Positions 34,151 through 45,270 of a stretch of DNA of 64,000 nucleotides are shown here, one piece after another. This stretch comes from Apoda limacodes (lineage: Eukaryota > Arthropoda > Insecta > Lepidoptera > Limacodidae). The DNA lies in the NCBI GenBank assembly GCA_946406115.1, contig OX291547.1:12095001-12159000 (forward strand), in the 5' to 3' direction. Position numbers and translations under genes: made by a program. Every line of letters begins with the position of its first letter. Position 1 is the stretch's first letter. The notes below the pieces were generated by a model, which saw only the letters and a program-made list of their open reading frames with translations, was not told the DNA's origin and did not search any database.

Positions 34151-36480
34151 ACCCGTATCAGGGTATTATAACTTGACACTATTTTCGTATTTTTTTTTGT
34201 GCATGGTATAATAATGAAAGTTATACATCAAAATTTTTATATTTCCAATATACAAAATCGTAACAAGTATTTCGAGAGTCCTACAGACTTCACAAAAATT
34301 AATAAAACTTGTTGTAGACTTATAATTGCTTGAAGTAATTGCCGAACCTAAAGTTTTCAAGAAAAGTGTGACAAAAAAAGAGATTTATTTGGAGAACTAT
34401 AAGTCTAGAACAAGTTTATTTATTTTTTTGTGTAAAATAGTAAGTTTCACACTTAGAATTCTGCACGTGAAATATTTACATTTGTAATACATAGACACGA
34501 CTTATAATTCTCCAAATAAATATCTTTTTTTTCACAAATACACGTTTTTTAACATTTTCCATAGTTTTACCAAAGAATGGAAAAATCTTTTTCAGTCACT
34601 TTTAGCTGTAGTTCTTACTTGTGTATTTAAATCTATATATATTTCAACTAAGGACTATGCTTAAACTGTAAAACTCTATGAACCCTAACTAACTTCATAG
34701 TAAGTTGTAAACATTGTTTGAGATTTCTATAGTAAATTATATTTTAGTTTTATTATAAAAATTTGATACTAATTTCTATCTTTACTGTAACCGTTTACAA
34801 TGTTTTTTAGGGCATAAAGGTAAATCTGAATAAAGATCATGTAAATGTTCAGGGTACTTAAGGTTACAGGCTAATTTTAAAATAGAGCTCATTTTCCGTG
34901 GCAAAAATATATTATAGATAGGTGTACAGCTTAGTGTAAAAAGAAGAAAATAAATAATTACAATTATATCACATTAGATATAAAAATTCTAAAGTTATCA
35001 GAAATATCAGTGAGTAGCATTACATAAGTTCTTAAATATAGATTGGAATATTCCAACATATTTTTACATTTAAATTGGGCTGACATAGTTTTGAGCATGT
35101 TTATAATTATAATTTGATACACTGGTATTTAAGAGTTAAAGAAAGCGTCTTGATTTGGAAGAGATGTTATTTTTAAGGCCTCAAAAGAATTAACAAATTC
35201 GTGAAGAAAAACACCTTTCCTAATAAGTTTATTAAAATCATTTTCGTTTGTAATTGATTTCTTAATCCTGCAAATTGGTCTTTTTATAATATTCTATATA
35301 TCTTAACTCTAGTAGATCATAAATTAAAAACCGCAAATGAACTATACGACATATTAGGTTTATATGACAATGAAATATATTTTTACTTATTTTGCGGAAT
35401 TATTTTTATTTCTCAATCTTTAAAATTCAAAGCATGAACAATAAAATGAGCATCATAATTGTTTAGATTGTGAAATAGAATACGAATGAAAAATGGAACA
35501 CGATACTTTGTGCTACTAAATAATTTGTGACTAACACCTCTAAAATTACTAGTATTCCAGTCATAGTCTACTGTGATTTCATCACCTAATATAACATAAT
35601 TGCGATTGTCTTATAGATTCCTTCTCTTCATTAGTTAATGAAAGTGGACATTTTTGAAAACAATTTATCCTATGTATATTTCTAATATCTTTGTTAATGC
35701 TTTCCATAAACATTTTTGTACAATTAGGCTCTGAGTATGTTCTGTATAAAGACAGTTTATCATCATATGAACATTTTATATAGTATCCATAAGAACAAAC
35801 TACATGTTCATGTATTGTTTACGTATATGACTTCGATGGATCAGGGACACAATAGGTGACGGGTTTTAAATGAGCTACAAAGTCTGCATATATTATAAAA
35901 CGTAATTTTAATATTCTTTGAAATTTATCAAAATAGATTTCATCATTATTTGTTTCCCTATTAAACCAATATTTTTCTTTTTTATGAATTCCTAGTTATT
36001 CAGTAACAATTTGAGCACAGTCATGTTTCCGGTGATTAATTAAATTAACTTTAGATTAAAAATAGATACGGCAACCGGCCCAGATATGAATAGCGTCATT
36101 TCGATTTGTTATTTGTTTATTTACCAAGCGTGATAAATACAATATTGACCATTTCAACCATTGTTTAAAAATAATAATAAGTTAATTTGTAATTAATTAG
36201 AACATTTTGTAAAGTTTTTTTTTTCTTTGTTAAACTCTATTTCAAACATATTAATGCTAATGTCATTTTGTTTTTCTACCTTGGGTATATCAGATAATTT
36301 GATTGGGAACTGAATATTACAAAACGTTATTTTATTTTGATGCCTCAAGTATGATGATACCCTATCGGAATGTGTATTTGCAGGATATAGTCCATTTAAA
36401 ACATTGTTAATCATTATTTTTTACGAATATACTAAGATCCCCGTAAGGTAACAACTTATTAACATGCATTTCTAAGAACT
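34151..36480 (-). pseudogene. Family B DNA polymerase (protein-primed type), broken and C-terminally deleted
   Basis: Minus-strand order: the N-terminal FNPL-type region near 36450 (damaged here), SDRVSSYLRHQNKITF and KLSDIPKVEKQNDISINMF (36250-36400), the FIIYADF region, the Cys/His region (YDWNTSNFRGVSH), FHNLNNYDAHFIV (about 35450), LYLRTYVMLLTDI (about 35040, tyrosine where family members usually have aspartate), FFGKTMENV (about 34560) and KILMYNF plus KKKYENSVKL (34180-34240). Right after that comes YPDTG where the catalytic YTDTDS is expected. The frame then ends at the duplicated segment. Stops at 35819-35821 and 35996-35998 and a frame break near 35590 are shared with copy 1. Confidence 0.78.
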
Positions 36481-36775
36481 GTTTTTTTTTAAGGTCTACC
36501 ATTTTCTTTTTTTTCTAAATCACTGTGTGTCATTACACCTTTTTGTTTGTAATGTCATCACTTAAAGGTTCTGAATAATTTTCTAATTCACCAATTTTTA
36601 TCCAATTCCTAATAGTCAAATTTAAAAATTCAAAAGTTTTTTTTAAATCTTTTGTTTCCTGATCAAAATCTGCATGAATAATAAAATAGTATTGATTCTT
36701 CAATTGATGCTATAAATACTTCACGAGTGATATAACAGACACATAAAGTAAATTATGATTAAGAATAAGACATTT

Positions 36776-36979
36776 CTATTTGTGTTTCTTAGATCGTAAC
36801 TGCTGAGCATAGAATCTTTGGTTAACCTGTAAATCATATATTTGACACATCATGTCCTGTGTACGAGTTGTATTGGAAGATGTTGACGTCGATGCTAGTT
36901 GTAAATCTTTAACACTATTATCAGCTTTTCTCTTTAAACTTCGACCGACTTGAAATGAAGATTTTCTGTAGGTTAACAT
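36776..36979 (-). CDS. Zinc-finger-derived frame upstream of PolB, ligands lost
   Basis: A 67-codon frame starts MLTYRKSSFQVGRSLKRKAD, has a serine/threonine-rich middle, and ends CQIYDLQVNQRFYAQQLRSK then KHK. It is longer than the corresponding part of copy 1, because copy 1 lost about 40 bases of the middle. The second cysteine and first histidine of the finger seen in copy 1 are replaced by tyrosine and glutamine. It may be the N-terminal part of the polymerase polyprotein or a separate small protein. I cannot decide. Confidence 0.35.
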   Translation of the reverse strand: MLTYRKSSFQVGRSLKRKADNSVKDLQLASTSTSSNTTRTQDMMCQIYDLQVNQRFYAQQLRSKKHK

Positions 36980-37242
36980 GTCAAGTCATATCAAGCGTGA
37001 ACCGACACGTCTCCAGGTTAAGTTTTTGTATGGCGTGAGTGGACACACCCCTAAAATCTTGACATACACCCTCGGGGGACTAGTTTTTGGAATTTCACTA
37101 CCAACATCATTGTAATGAAATAGGAATAAAACATAATTATGAACGGGGAAAAACATGATAGACCCATTACGATAATGATGTAATTACATAACAAAACTAG
37201 AGACAAGTTATACACAGGAGCCACTGTGACGTCACGCGGTAG

Positions 37243-37684
37243 TTTTGGTCAAGCGTGAGTCGACATACCCCCAGACACAGGGGGTGGTTTTGAGAGTGGT
37301 CAAGCGCGAGTCGCCATACCCCAGACACAGAGTCGCCACACCCCAGACACAGGGGGTGGTTTTGGTCATGCGTGAGTCGACATACCCCCAGACACAGGGG
37401 GTGGTTTTGAGAGTGGACAAGCGCGAGTCGCCACACCCCAGACACAGGGGGTGGTTTTGAGAGTGGTCAAGCGCGAGTCGCCACACACCCAGATACAGGG
37501 GGTGGTTTTGAGAGTGGTAAAGCGCGAGTCGCCACACTCCAGACACAGGGGGTGGTATTGAGAGTGGTCAAGCGCGAGTCGCCACACCCCAGACACAGGG
37601 AGTGGTTTTGAGAGTGGTCAAGCGCGAGTCGCCACACCCCAGACACACGGGGTGGTTTTGAGAGTGGTCAAGCGCGAGTTGGAG
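37243..37684 (-). repeat. Subterminal 50-bp tandem array of PolB element copy 2
   Basis: About eight units of GTGGTCAAGCGCGAGTCGCC then ACACCCCAGACACAGGGGGT and GGTTTTGAGA, including one internal rearrangement near 37320-37380. Degenerate single units (GCGTGAGTGGACACACCCC, AAGCGTGAACCGACACG) continue inward to about 36990. Only this end of the element has the array. The frames across it are artefacts. Confidence 0.93.
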
Positions 37685-37718
37685 GGTAGTGAGCCAGAAC
37701 CAACGAAGCCCCACTTCT

Positions 37719-37724
37719 AATATT
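37719..37724. repeat. 6-bp target-site duplication of PolB element copy 2, right
   Basis: AATATT immediately after the element's terminal CT; see 33972-33977. Confidence 0.7.
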
Positions 37725-39379
37725 TACAGAAAGATTAACTGTAGTAGTTTCGTAATACAAATAAATAAAAAATATAAAATGTGAAATTAGCCTTTAAAAA
37801 TCAATTTCGTGTATCAATTTGCAATGATAAACTTTCAGAATTATACTAATCTTTCTTTTATAAAATTGAGTAGCTATTGTAAGTAGTGGTAAGAGCACGT
37901 GGCTGACTTTTACTTCGCCAGTTTTTTTTTACCTTATTTTAGAACTTTTTAAGTGTTAATTTAAAAGCGCTAAATATTCGATTTGCTCAGAACTCGTCAA
38001 ATCATTACCTTATATTTCTGTCTATGACATTCATTACCAAGTATCAAACTCCCTAACTATGCAAATACTTAAAATACAATGTTATATTATAGTCATCACT
38101 CCATAACTACGGCACACAAGTTTGAAATACCCCCAAGCCACACAAAGTTTAGATAGGAGCATCCGGCAAAATAGGGACTGATAATAAACATACACCCAAA
38201 CCTGTGCAATATTCGTGTTACACATGAATAACGTACAATGCTTGAATTCCTTATTTGTGAAACGTTTAGATCTTATTTGATAGATTCTTACTACTTAGAA
38301 GAAAAAATATGAATAAAAATTTAATAGACCGGATAGCTGGTTTATCTAATTCTTATTTTATTTTTTTATAAGGAAAGAAATAAAGAAAAACCTTTATTTA
38401 GCTAATTAAAATAATTTTCATGACAAAATAAAACGGATCTTAAATGATAATAGTTATAATAATAATGATGAATATTTTTTCCTGTGTATAACTATTTGTT
38501 TGTAATTTTGTAATTTTTTGGCTTACCATATTTTTATTTTTTAGTGTAAAATAAACTTTTGTGGCTCTTTAACTTACAGTGAAAGCTGGTTGATTAATAA
38601 AGTTACTTTGACACTAGTCTCCTTGAGAAATTACTAAACTTAAAGCTCTGACTCGCTCCTCCGTATCCCAGCTATAAATTCAACCTCGTTGGCTTGCACT
38701 TAAGTTTCGCTTTCTTAAATTTAAAATGCAGAATAGGGTTTAAGGGTCAAAGGTTTGTTACAAAAGTACCTTTTGTTTGTAGGAAAGCGTTTGTAAGATA
38801 ACAAATTGCTGTTTATGCAATTGTTACAAAATAAATGTAGGTAATTTCATTATGAGCGCATTTTCGTTTAGAGCAAAGCTAGTGACAAAGTAATTTTACA
38901 TGGTTTAAAGACGTAATTTACTGCCTCTTTTACACATCTAACATCTTCATCTAAGTAATTTTCAATGGATTTTGTATAAAATTTTTATTCCTTCAAGTAT
39001 TTTTTATAAGTTGGTGGACTAGGTATTAACTGGTTAACTTGAAAATTTTACTTAGCTGTGATAGGTTTCCTCTTAACTTCGTTATATCCTACTACTGCCA
39101 TGATTTTTTTCACATATTCGAAAAAAATTAACGCTTTAATTACAGCTTAGTATTTCGCCAACGAATCCCTGCATCGGAAAATGGTCCCACACAATATTTT
39201 TGAACGACCTATCAAACGACCTCCCAAACTGGAAGAATGAAAAAAACATCCCTATCTTGAGTGTACTTACGTACTTTGCGTAAACTTATTTATCTAATAC
39301 TTATAAATATTTTGAGATTTTATTTTACCACTTTGTTGGGGTGATTAATATGTTTGTACCCATGCCAAATTACTGCTCC
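37725..39379. other. AT-rich spacer
   Basis: No gene or named repeat. The part 38640-38790 is of higher complexity but without a frame. Confidence 0.5.
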
Positions 39380-39463
39380 TTAGTACTGAGTCTCAGAGCT
39401 AAGACGTGACGGACGGAAGTGCCGAAATTATAAGGATTCCTTGTAGACTACGGAACCCTAAAA
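39380..39463 (+). repeat. End fragment of the SINE-like repeat
   Basis: GACGTGACGGACGGAAGTGC then GACTACGGAACCCTAAAAAG is the 3' part only. Confidence 0.5.
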
Positions 39464-39533
39464 AGTTGAGTGTTATTTCATGACTTAAATTATATGCTGT
39501 CTTAACGCAAATATGTTATGCGTGTGTCTAGGA

Positions 39534-39555
39534 TATATATATATATATATATATC
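39534..39555. repeat. (AT)n microsatellite
   Basis: About 11 AT dinucleotides. Confidence 0.85.
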
Positions 39556-39854
39556 TATAGATATAGGTACACTAGTTTATAGTTGGCTGGGTTAATATTT
39601 GAAGTTGAAATCAAATTGTAAAACCATTAATTTCTTTATATAGATATAATTTATCAGGTCGCGTAGTCGTGCCGCTTTGATATTAAAGAATATTAGGCAT
39701 TAAACTATTAAAAATCATCGTATATAAATGTAATGTTGGGCAGTGATTTTTAAGGTTCCTACCAAAATAGTAATACTGAGTTCATTTGCTGTAACTGCAA
39801 GAACTGTCTGTTTGTCTATCCAAGTATGTTACGGGTCTCTAGCTTGTAAAAGCA

Positions 39855-40190
39855 ATGATTTACAGACCTACTAGGGAGCATAAGTATTTCTTAGTTTATG
39901 GTCGGTATGCTATTGCAAGTGCTTGTAAGAACGTACTAAATCCACCTATTGTTATAATTTTGTTGACGTCTACAATATTCACAATACCTAATATAATGTA
40001 CATGTTTTCGCAAACCCGTTCCTCAAGGGAAATCAAACGAAGCGTGGTGAATCTCAAGCAGACATTGTGTAAAGGTAGAAGGACTTTACCTGTAAATCTT
40101 ATTGTTGTGAGCCCGACCATTCCCTGTGTTCGGAAAATGTGGGTATACCTACCCTCTCCGATCCCTTTTTCTTCGACATTGATAAATTAA
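39855..40190 (+). CDS. Unrecognised open frame with one predicted membrane segment
   Basis: A 111-codon frame. Around residues 31-52 it has a strongly hydrophobic run (PIVIILLTSTIFTIPNIMYM) after KYFLVYGRYAIASACKN, then a basic stretch. TTTACAG just upstream of codon 5 could be an acceptor and AAAG/GTAGAA at about 40073 a donor, giving a candidate exon 39865-40073. The sequence context YGRYAIASAC...NPP before a membrane helix looks protein-like, but I cannot assign a family. An SSD or patched-type N-terminus was considered and is not supported. Uncertain. Confidence 0.22.
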   Translation: MIYRPTREHKYFLVYGRYAIASACKNVLNPPIVIILLTSTIFTIPNIMYMFSQTRSSREIKRSVVNLKQTLCKGRRTLPVNLIVVSPTIPCVRKMWVYLPSPIPFSSTLIN

Positions 40191-41037
40191 AACTCGAAAC
40201 ATTATAATAAAGAACGATGAATGTTTTTTAACTTAGGTTAAGTATGAAAGTTACTTTAAGCTCATTTTTTTAGGTTTTGAAATCAACCAACAAACAAGTT
40301 CCAGAAAACTAGGCAAACTAGCTATAGGTTGTTCCTTATCCGTTCGTGTGTCACGGTCATTTTATTACAAGAATAAAACACGAGGCTGTAATTTGATACC
40401 CTTTCGACTAACATTTCGGAAAAGAAAATCAAAATAATAAAGTAATGTGGGAATGAAAAAAAATCGCAATCAGCTTTACGGCGGCGCGATGGCGTGGGCT
40501 TGCAACTACTTTGTTACGCGAAACCCAGTTATAGGCGCTGAAAGATAGCATTGTACGGACCAAAACTTCCGGTTTTTGGACTGAATAGATATTTAGGAAA
40601 CCGGTTGCAATTGACACTAAAAGTCATTTATAAACTTTGCTACTACTGCAAACTGCTTTGTTGCAGTGCAGGTGCGTTTAAGAAAATGCATCTTCAAATG
40701 TACTTTAAATACCTATTTGATTTATAATAAATAAAATACGCGGTCTCCTAGAGTGAAGACAGCGTATAGGAAGGCAAAGTGTAGGACGCCCACCAGCCCG
40801 GTGAATACAAGAAAATCTAATAATTCCTAAAATTTTGAAAAATACATAAAATAGTTCTTTCCTTACAAATTACAGGAAAACCTGCACAAAGTTTATGGTT
40901 TTACAGGAACTATATCTACACGAGTTTACCGAGCACTTGACCGGTTTTGCTCTTCCCTTAAAACGCTTAGACCACAGGTTACATACTCAAAGTTGTAACG
41001 GTAATAGCTACATACAAGATTCAATCTTGAAACGATT
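40191..41037. other. AT-rich spacer
   Basis: I see nothing I can name. Confidence 0.45.
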
Positions 41038-41116
41038 CACTTGACTGGTTTTTATTATTTGTTTTTTTGATAGAGCTTAACTATAGAAAAAACAAATAAT
41101 AAAAACCAGTCAAGTG
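41038..41116. repeat. Perfect 30-bp inverted repeat
   Basis: CACTTGACTGGTTTTTATTA plus ten bases at 41038-41067 is the exact reverse complement of 41087-41116, with a 19-nt loop. The arms resemble the SINE head (AAAAACCAGTCAAGTG versus AAAAACCGGCCAAGTG), so this is probably two SINE heads facing each other. Confidence 0.85.
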
Positions 41117-41336
41117 TAAGTCGAGCTCGTGTTAGTGTGATAGTGCAATAGAATATAACTTTTTATCTAAATGTTAATTCCGTAATAAGCGCATAACTCC
41201 GTAAACTATAAATTACCACAACACGAGCGAAGGTAATGTTGCGGCCGGTGTAGTGGTCAGTACGCCCTCGATTAACGACAATGGCGGCGTTTTATTTTCT
41301 CTCCATATTTTGTTTTTAATACTTTCGGTATTTATA

Positions 41337-41632
41337 AAAAAAATCGGCCAAGTGCGAGTCGGACTCGCGCACGAAGGGTTCCGTACCATTATCTACAAAA
41401 ACGAGCAAAAACAATTAGGTATGTTGTATGGGAGTCCCCTTAAATATTTTTTTCCTGTTTTTTAGAATTTGTTGTTATAGCGGCAACAGAAATACATCTT
41501 CTGTGAAAATGTCAAATGCCTAACTATAACGGTTCATGAGATACAGCCTGGTGACAGACGGACGGACGGACGGACAGCGAAGCCTTAGTAATAGGGTTCC
41601 TAATTACCTTTAAGTACGACACCCTAAAAAGT
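41337..41632 (+). repeat. SINE-like repeat, full but short copy
   Basis: Runs from AATCGGCCAAGTGCGAGTCG, through TGTTGTATGGGAGTCCCCTT, CCTGGTGACAGACGGACGG and TAGGGTTCC, to GACACCCTAAAAAG. Both ends are present at 296 bp, so this is the compact form of the family without the 300-bp insert seen at 9097. Confidence 0.75.
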
Positions 41633-41674
41633 GAAGCAACGGAGATGATTTTGATAGAGATAGAGAGTAGAGGT

Positions 41675-41860
41675 ATCTACGCCCTGGTTCCGAGATAGCT
41701 TGAGGACCCTTTTGGACATCATAGTCGTGATTAGCGACCCCATAAAGTAACGAACGTTTGGGCGAATTTGAAGTAAGCCACAGAGACATCCGACCTCTAC
41801 GTCTTGGTCTCTAGGTACTTTGGAGACCTTTTCTACCCATTCCGAAATTAAAACAAATTT
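41675..41860. repeat. Diverged tandem units, period about 120 bp
   Basis: TCTACGCCCTGGTTCCGAGA then TAGCTTGAGGACCCTTTTGG is followed by TCTACGTCTTGGTCTCTAGG then TACTTTGGAGACCTTTTCTA. The similarity is clear by eye but has many changes. Confidence 0.45.
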
Positions 41861-42764
41861 TGTCCCTGTGATTGTTTGCCTAGATTTTTTTAGGGTTTCG
41901 TAGTCAAAAACGAAACCATTATTGTTTTAAATAAATATTGGTACAATATGCCTTTTCATTTGATTCAGTTTACAAAACTTATTTCTTACCCCCTAAAAGT
42001 GATTTGCAATTTATTTATTTACGTTACACGCCTGTGCTTAGGTCAAAGAAATTCATATTCGTACCAAGTTACAACTTTATCGTTCCAGTATTTTGGGGCA
42101 AATTGGCTGCGTCAGACGGCCACACGAGTGATTCGCCGTACGAAAACCTAAAAATTTATAATTAAAAATTATAAAAGTAATTTTATAGTTAGGACTGGAA
42201 ATAAGGTCTGACAGGGGTTAAAAACCCAGGAAATAATTTGTAAGTTATTACAAAATAATATTTATTACGATGTTATGGGGTGATTTACTAGTATTAGTTA
42301 CTAATTTAACATGTTTGATAATGTAGAACAACAAAAACTTTATTTATGTAGCAAATGTGGAAAACAATATACGCTTAACAAAAGCAAGTTTCAGAGCAAA
42401 CAACTACTTGGGGAAGTCCTACATCAACGTAACTTGAAGCTTTAAAGCACTCGCCTTTCGAAAGACTAATGATTTAGAACAAGAACTCTCTTGGAGTCAG
42501 AAACACTTCCGACTTTATACGAGACTTTCATACTACTTTTAATGAATAATGACGCACGTGTGACTTTGATACGTAAATCAGATTTGCTGTTTGATCTAAT
42601 ACTAATTATACGAAAATTATTTAGTATTTTGATAAGCTTCGGTGCAAAAGATGGTAAAATAAAAGACCAGGGACAATGAAAGTCCTCTATTGCCAGTTTC
42701 TGAAGAACTAAAAGAAATCCCTAGAAATGTACACACCTCTGTACATGGGGTAGCTAAACTGCAG

Positions 42765-42798
42765 TGGGACCACGAGAAATAGGTACCTCGTGGTCCCA
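42765..42798. repeat. 12-bp hairpin
   Basis: TGGGACCACGAG pairs with CTCGTGGTCCCA across a 10-nt loop. A third partial unit (TGGGTCCACGA) follows at about 42817. Confidence 0.7.
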
Positions 42799-42829
42799 TT
42801 AATGGGACAAAATAATGGGTCCACGATAA

Positions 42830-44690
42830 AACACCGGAAATAGCCAGAATTGGTTTGTATATTCAGTTGTGACAAGAATGAAGTCCATCACACACGAAGC
42901 TATATTATACATAAATATAAAGAATGGCAACACATACTACAATTTATTTTATATTAAAATCTTCGAATTACCATACACGCAGCTATAATATATATTTTTA
43001 TACTATACCTATATATAGCCTCGTTGTCTCACATCACCTCTCGTTTTTATTTAATATTTATGAGGAAATTCGTCATAAGTACAAATATTCGGTGAAATTT
43101 CCGGCTCCTACCATAGGAATACACAGTAAGTTTTATATCTATACTTATGTGATCTAAAACGTTGTTTTTTTAAAGATCTAACAAAAAGACACGTTAAGTA
43201 GACTAAGTAATAGGCCTTTGTTGGCACACTTTGGGTACGGAACCCCAGAAATTATACGACTTAAAAGAATTTTAGCTGTTTTCTTCTTGAAATCGAATGC
43301 CAAAAACTGCCGGTAAAATGTATTAATTTATTAGGTTTAGGTATGAATCGAAATACTTTATCTACTCTTCACTATGTTAACAAAGACAAAATAGTTTTTA
43401 TATTCCAAACTCCACACGACAACAACAGTGACTAAACGTAAGACCTTCCTGTAAATACTAAATAGCTATTATTATTTTATGGTTTTTAATCGGCTTTCAT
43501 ATGGACTCTATCATAACAACATTCTCATTAACAGCATTGACAGATGGACACAATTTTTTTTTGTTAGTACAGGAACCAAGCAATAAGAAGGTAATGAGAG
43601 ATGGCATTTTTTTTAAGAAAAAAATAGCCCTAAAAAGTCTTCGCGGCATATTTTTGTCGTCACTTAACTTGAGCAAGGGCGCAGAGAACGGCAGTTAATA
43701 ATGATTTATGTACCCTCTTGCTTTTCATCCCTTATCTGCACCCGTGCCACTGCCTTTTCGAGCAAGCGTTGATTTATTGAGCACTGGTGTTAAGGCTGAT
43801 CGAGGACGCAGCATCCTTAACTACTATTCTTGTTCCTTAAAGTTGCAAAATAACTAGTGAATGCAAAATTTTTTTTTTAATGATCTGGTAAAAGGAATGT
43901 CATACATTCATGTATTTTTTCTCGTGCGTAATGAAATAAGAACATCGGCCATGTGTGTATCATACACGTATTAATTAAGCGTTCCGATTTTGTACTAAAA
44001 TAAAATTTGTTCTCAGTATTTTTAAAGTTGTATTATGATGTTTATCTTGATGAATGAAAAAACCGTGAAACCCTATGTAGGATCACTCGTCAAACTAGAT
44101 ATTATTTAAACAAGAATTAATGATAAAATAAGTAAGTGTAATAATTTGTTTTAATTTTTGCCTGTTATTCAGTTATCACGGTCCTTTTTAGATTGACAGC
44201 TGTCATTCGAAATCATGATCTTTATAAGATCTATCATTTCCCCAAAGAAATACCTAGTCAGTAGTTTCGGAGATGTAGCCCTTTTTTATTTGAGCTGCTG
44301 TCGTTTGAAATGTACTCCTGGATAAGATGTATTGGGGAATCCCGTTGCAGGAATATCACAATCCACTGTGGGAACATTAACTGTTGCCATACTGCCTACA
44401 AACTGAACTACGCGGGTGGACCACTGGTAAAATTGTTTCGTTATTTTTTTACCCATGGTACACGTGTACCACGGGCAACGAAGGAAATATAGGTACAATT
44501 TAGAGAAAAAATACTTAAAAACCTCAAATACAATTTTATAATCCAACGACCCTACACACATATAATGGAGTGCCTGAAAAATCTTATTTTCCTTAGTTCC
44601 TATGTGTAGGATAGAGACAACTCTTACAAATTTTTTTTCTCAAATTTCTTACAGAACTGTGTGGTGGCTATAATTTACACAATTCCGTAA
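42830..44690. other. AT-rich spacer with a SINE end fragment
   Basis: At 43210-43252 there is GTTGGCACACTTTGGGTACG then GAACCCCAG, an end piece of the SINE-like family. The minus-strand frame 44286-44561 (91 codons) has no recognised domain. Confidence 0.4.
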
Positions 44691-44699
44691 GATTTCATT

Positions 44700-45007
44700 A
44701 GAAATTATGCTGTGGCTATGACATAAAGGCGAACGAAATTATAAGGGCTCTGATTTGCCATTTGGCTACGGAACCCTAAAAATATACCTAATTAATAAAA
44801 ATCAATTTGATGTCATTCACTCATAAGAGCAGACAAAGATGTAAGTATAGGTTTTCAATAAAATATAACTTTAATATCTCACTTCTATCAATTTCTTGGC
44901 AAAGTCTAAATTTAAATTAAAATAATTAGTGCCAACAGACAAATGGACCGACGGACAGACTGCAATGTGACCCTATAAGGTTTCCGCTTGAGCTACGGAA
45001 CTGTAAA
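44700..45007 (+). repeat. Two SINE-like end fragments
   Basis: ATTTGCCATTTGGCTACGGA then ACCCTAAAAA ends at 44782. A second piece with GACAAATGGACCGACGGACA then TTGAGCTACGGAACTGTAAA lies at 44935-45007. Confidence 0.5.
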
Positions 45008-45270
45008 CCGATCTTACAGAAAAGTAACTTTTTACTTCTTTAGGTAGGCCGCGCGAAACGCGAATAAAATCAAGGTTATATGTGAGACGACTGGAATAAT
45101 CATTAAAATAAAACGACAAAGTTGTTACTCTAATGTTTTATACTTGAAAAATTAGACAGGGTGAGTACCCGATATTAATACACACACCGATATATTTTTA
45201 TCACGTATCAAAGACTGTCCCCACACAATCCCGCGACGCGAAGACAGTTTTCTACACTGTGCTGCGTCCG

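Larger units (their letters stand above)
33978..37718 (-). mobile_element. Polinton/Maverick-like PolB-only element (copy 2), both ends intact
   Basis: 3741 bp flanked by AATATT. The terminal inverted repeats are 41 bp with two mismatches (33978-34018 and 37678-37718): AGWAGTGGGGMTTCGTTGG, then TTCTGGCTCACTACCCTCCA. The 6-bp duplication and AG start are as described for Polintons. From the right end inward come the 50-bp array, a zinc-finger frame and PolB. The left end instead has a duplicate of an internal PolB segment (34020-34150 equals 35302-35421) joined to the terminal repeat. Full Polintons are 15-20 kb with integrase, ATPase, protease and capsid genes, all missing here. This is a deletion derivative that must have been moved by enzymes from elsewhere. 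Confidence 0.8.

Noticed and set aside
37197..37596. Several overlapping frames on both strands with repeated motifs such as ALDHSQNHPLCLG
   Set aside because: They are translations of the 50-bp subterminal array; 50 is not a multiple of three, so frames rotate, and no selection on protein is plausible.
39855..40190. SCAP/Patched-type sterol-sensing protein N-terminus
   Set aside because: One hydrophobic helix after a tyrosine-rich stretch is suggestive but no diagnostic residues could be matched, so no name is given.
44286..44561. 91-codon minus-strand frame
   Set aside because: No recognised domain, no splice or start context, and AT-rich ends; treated as chance.
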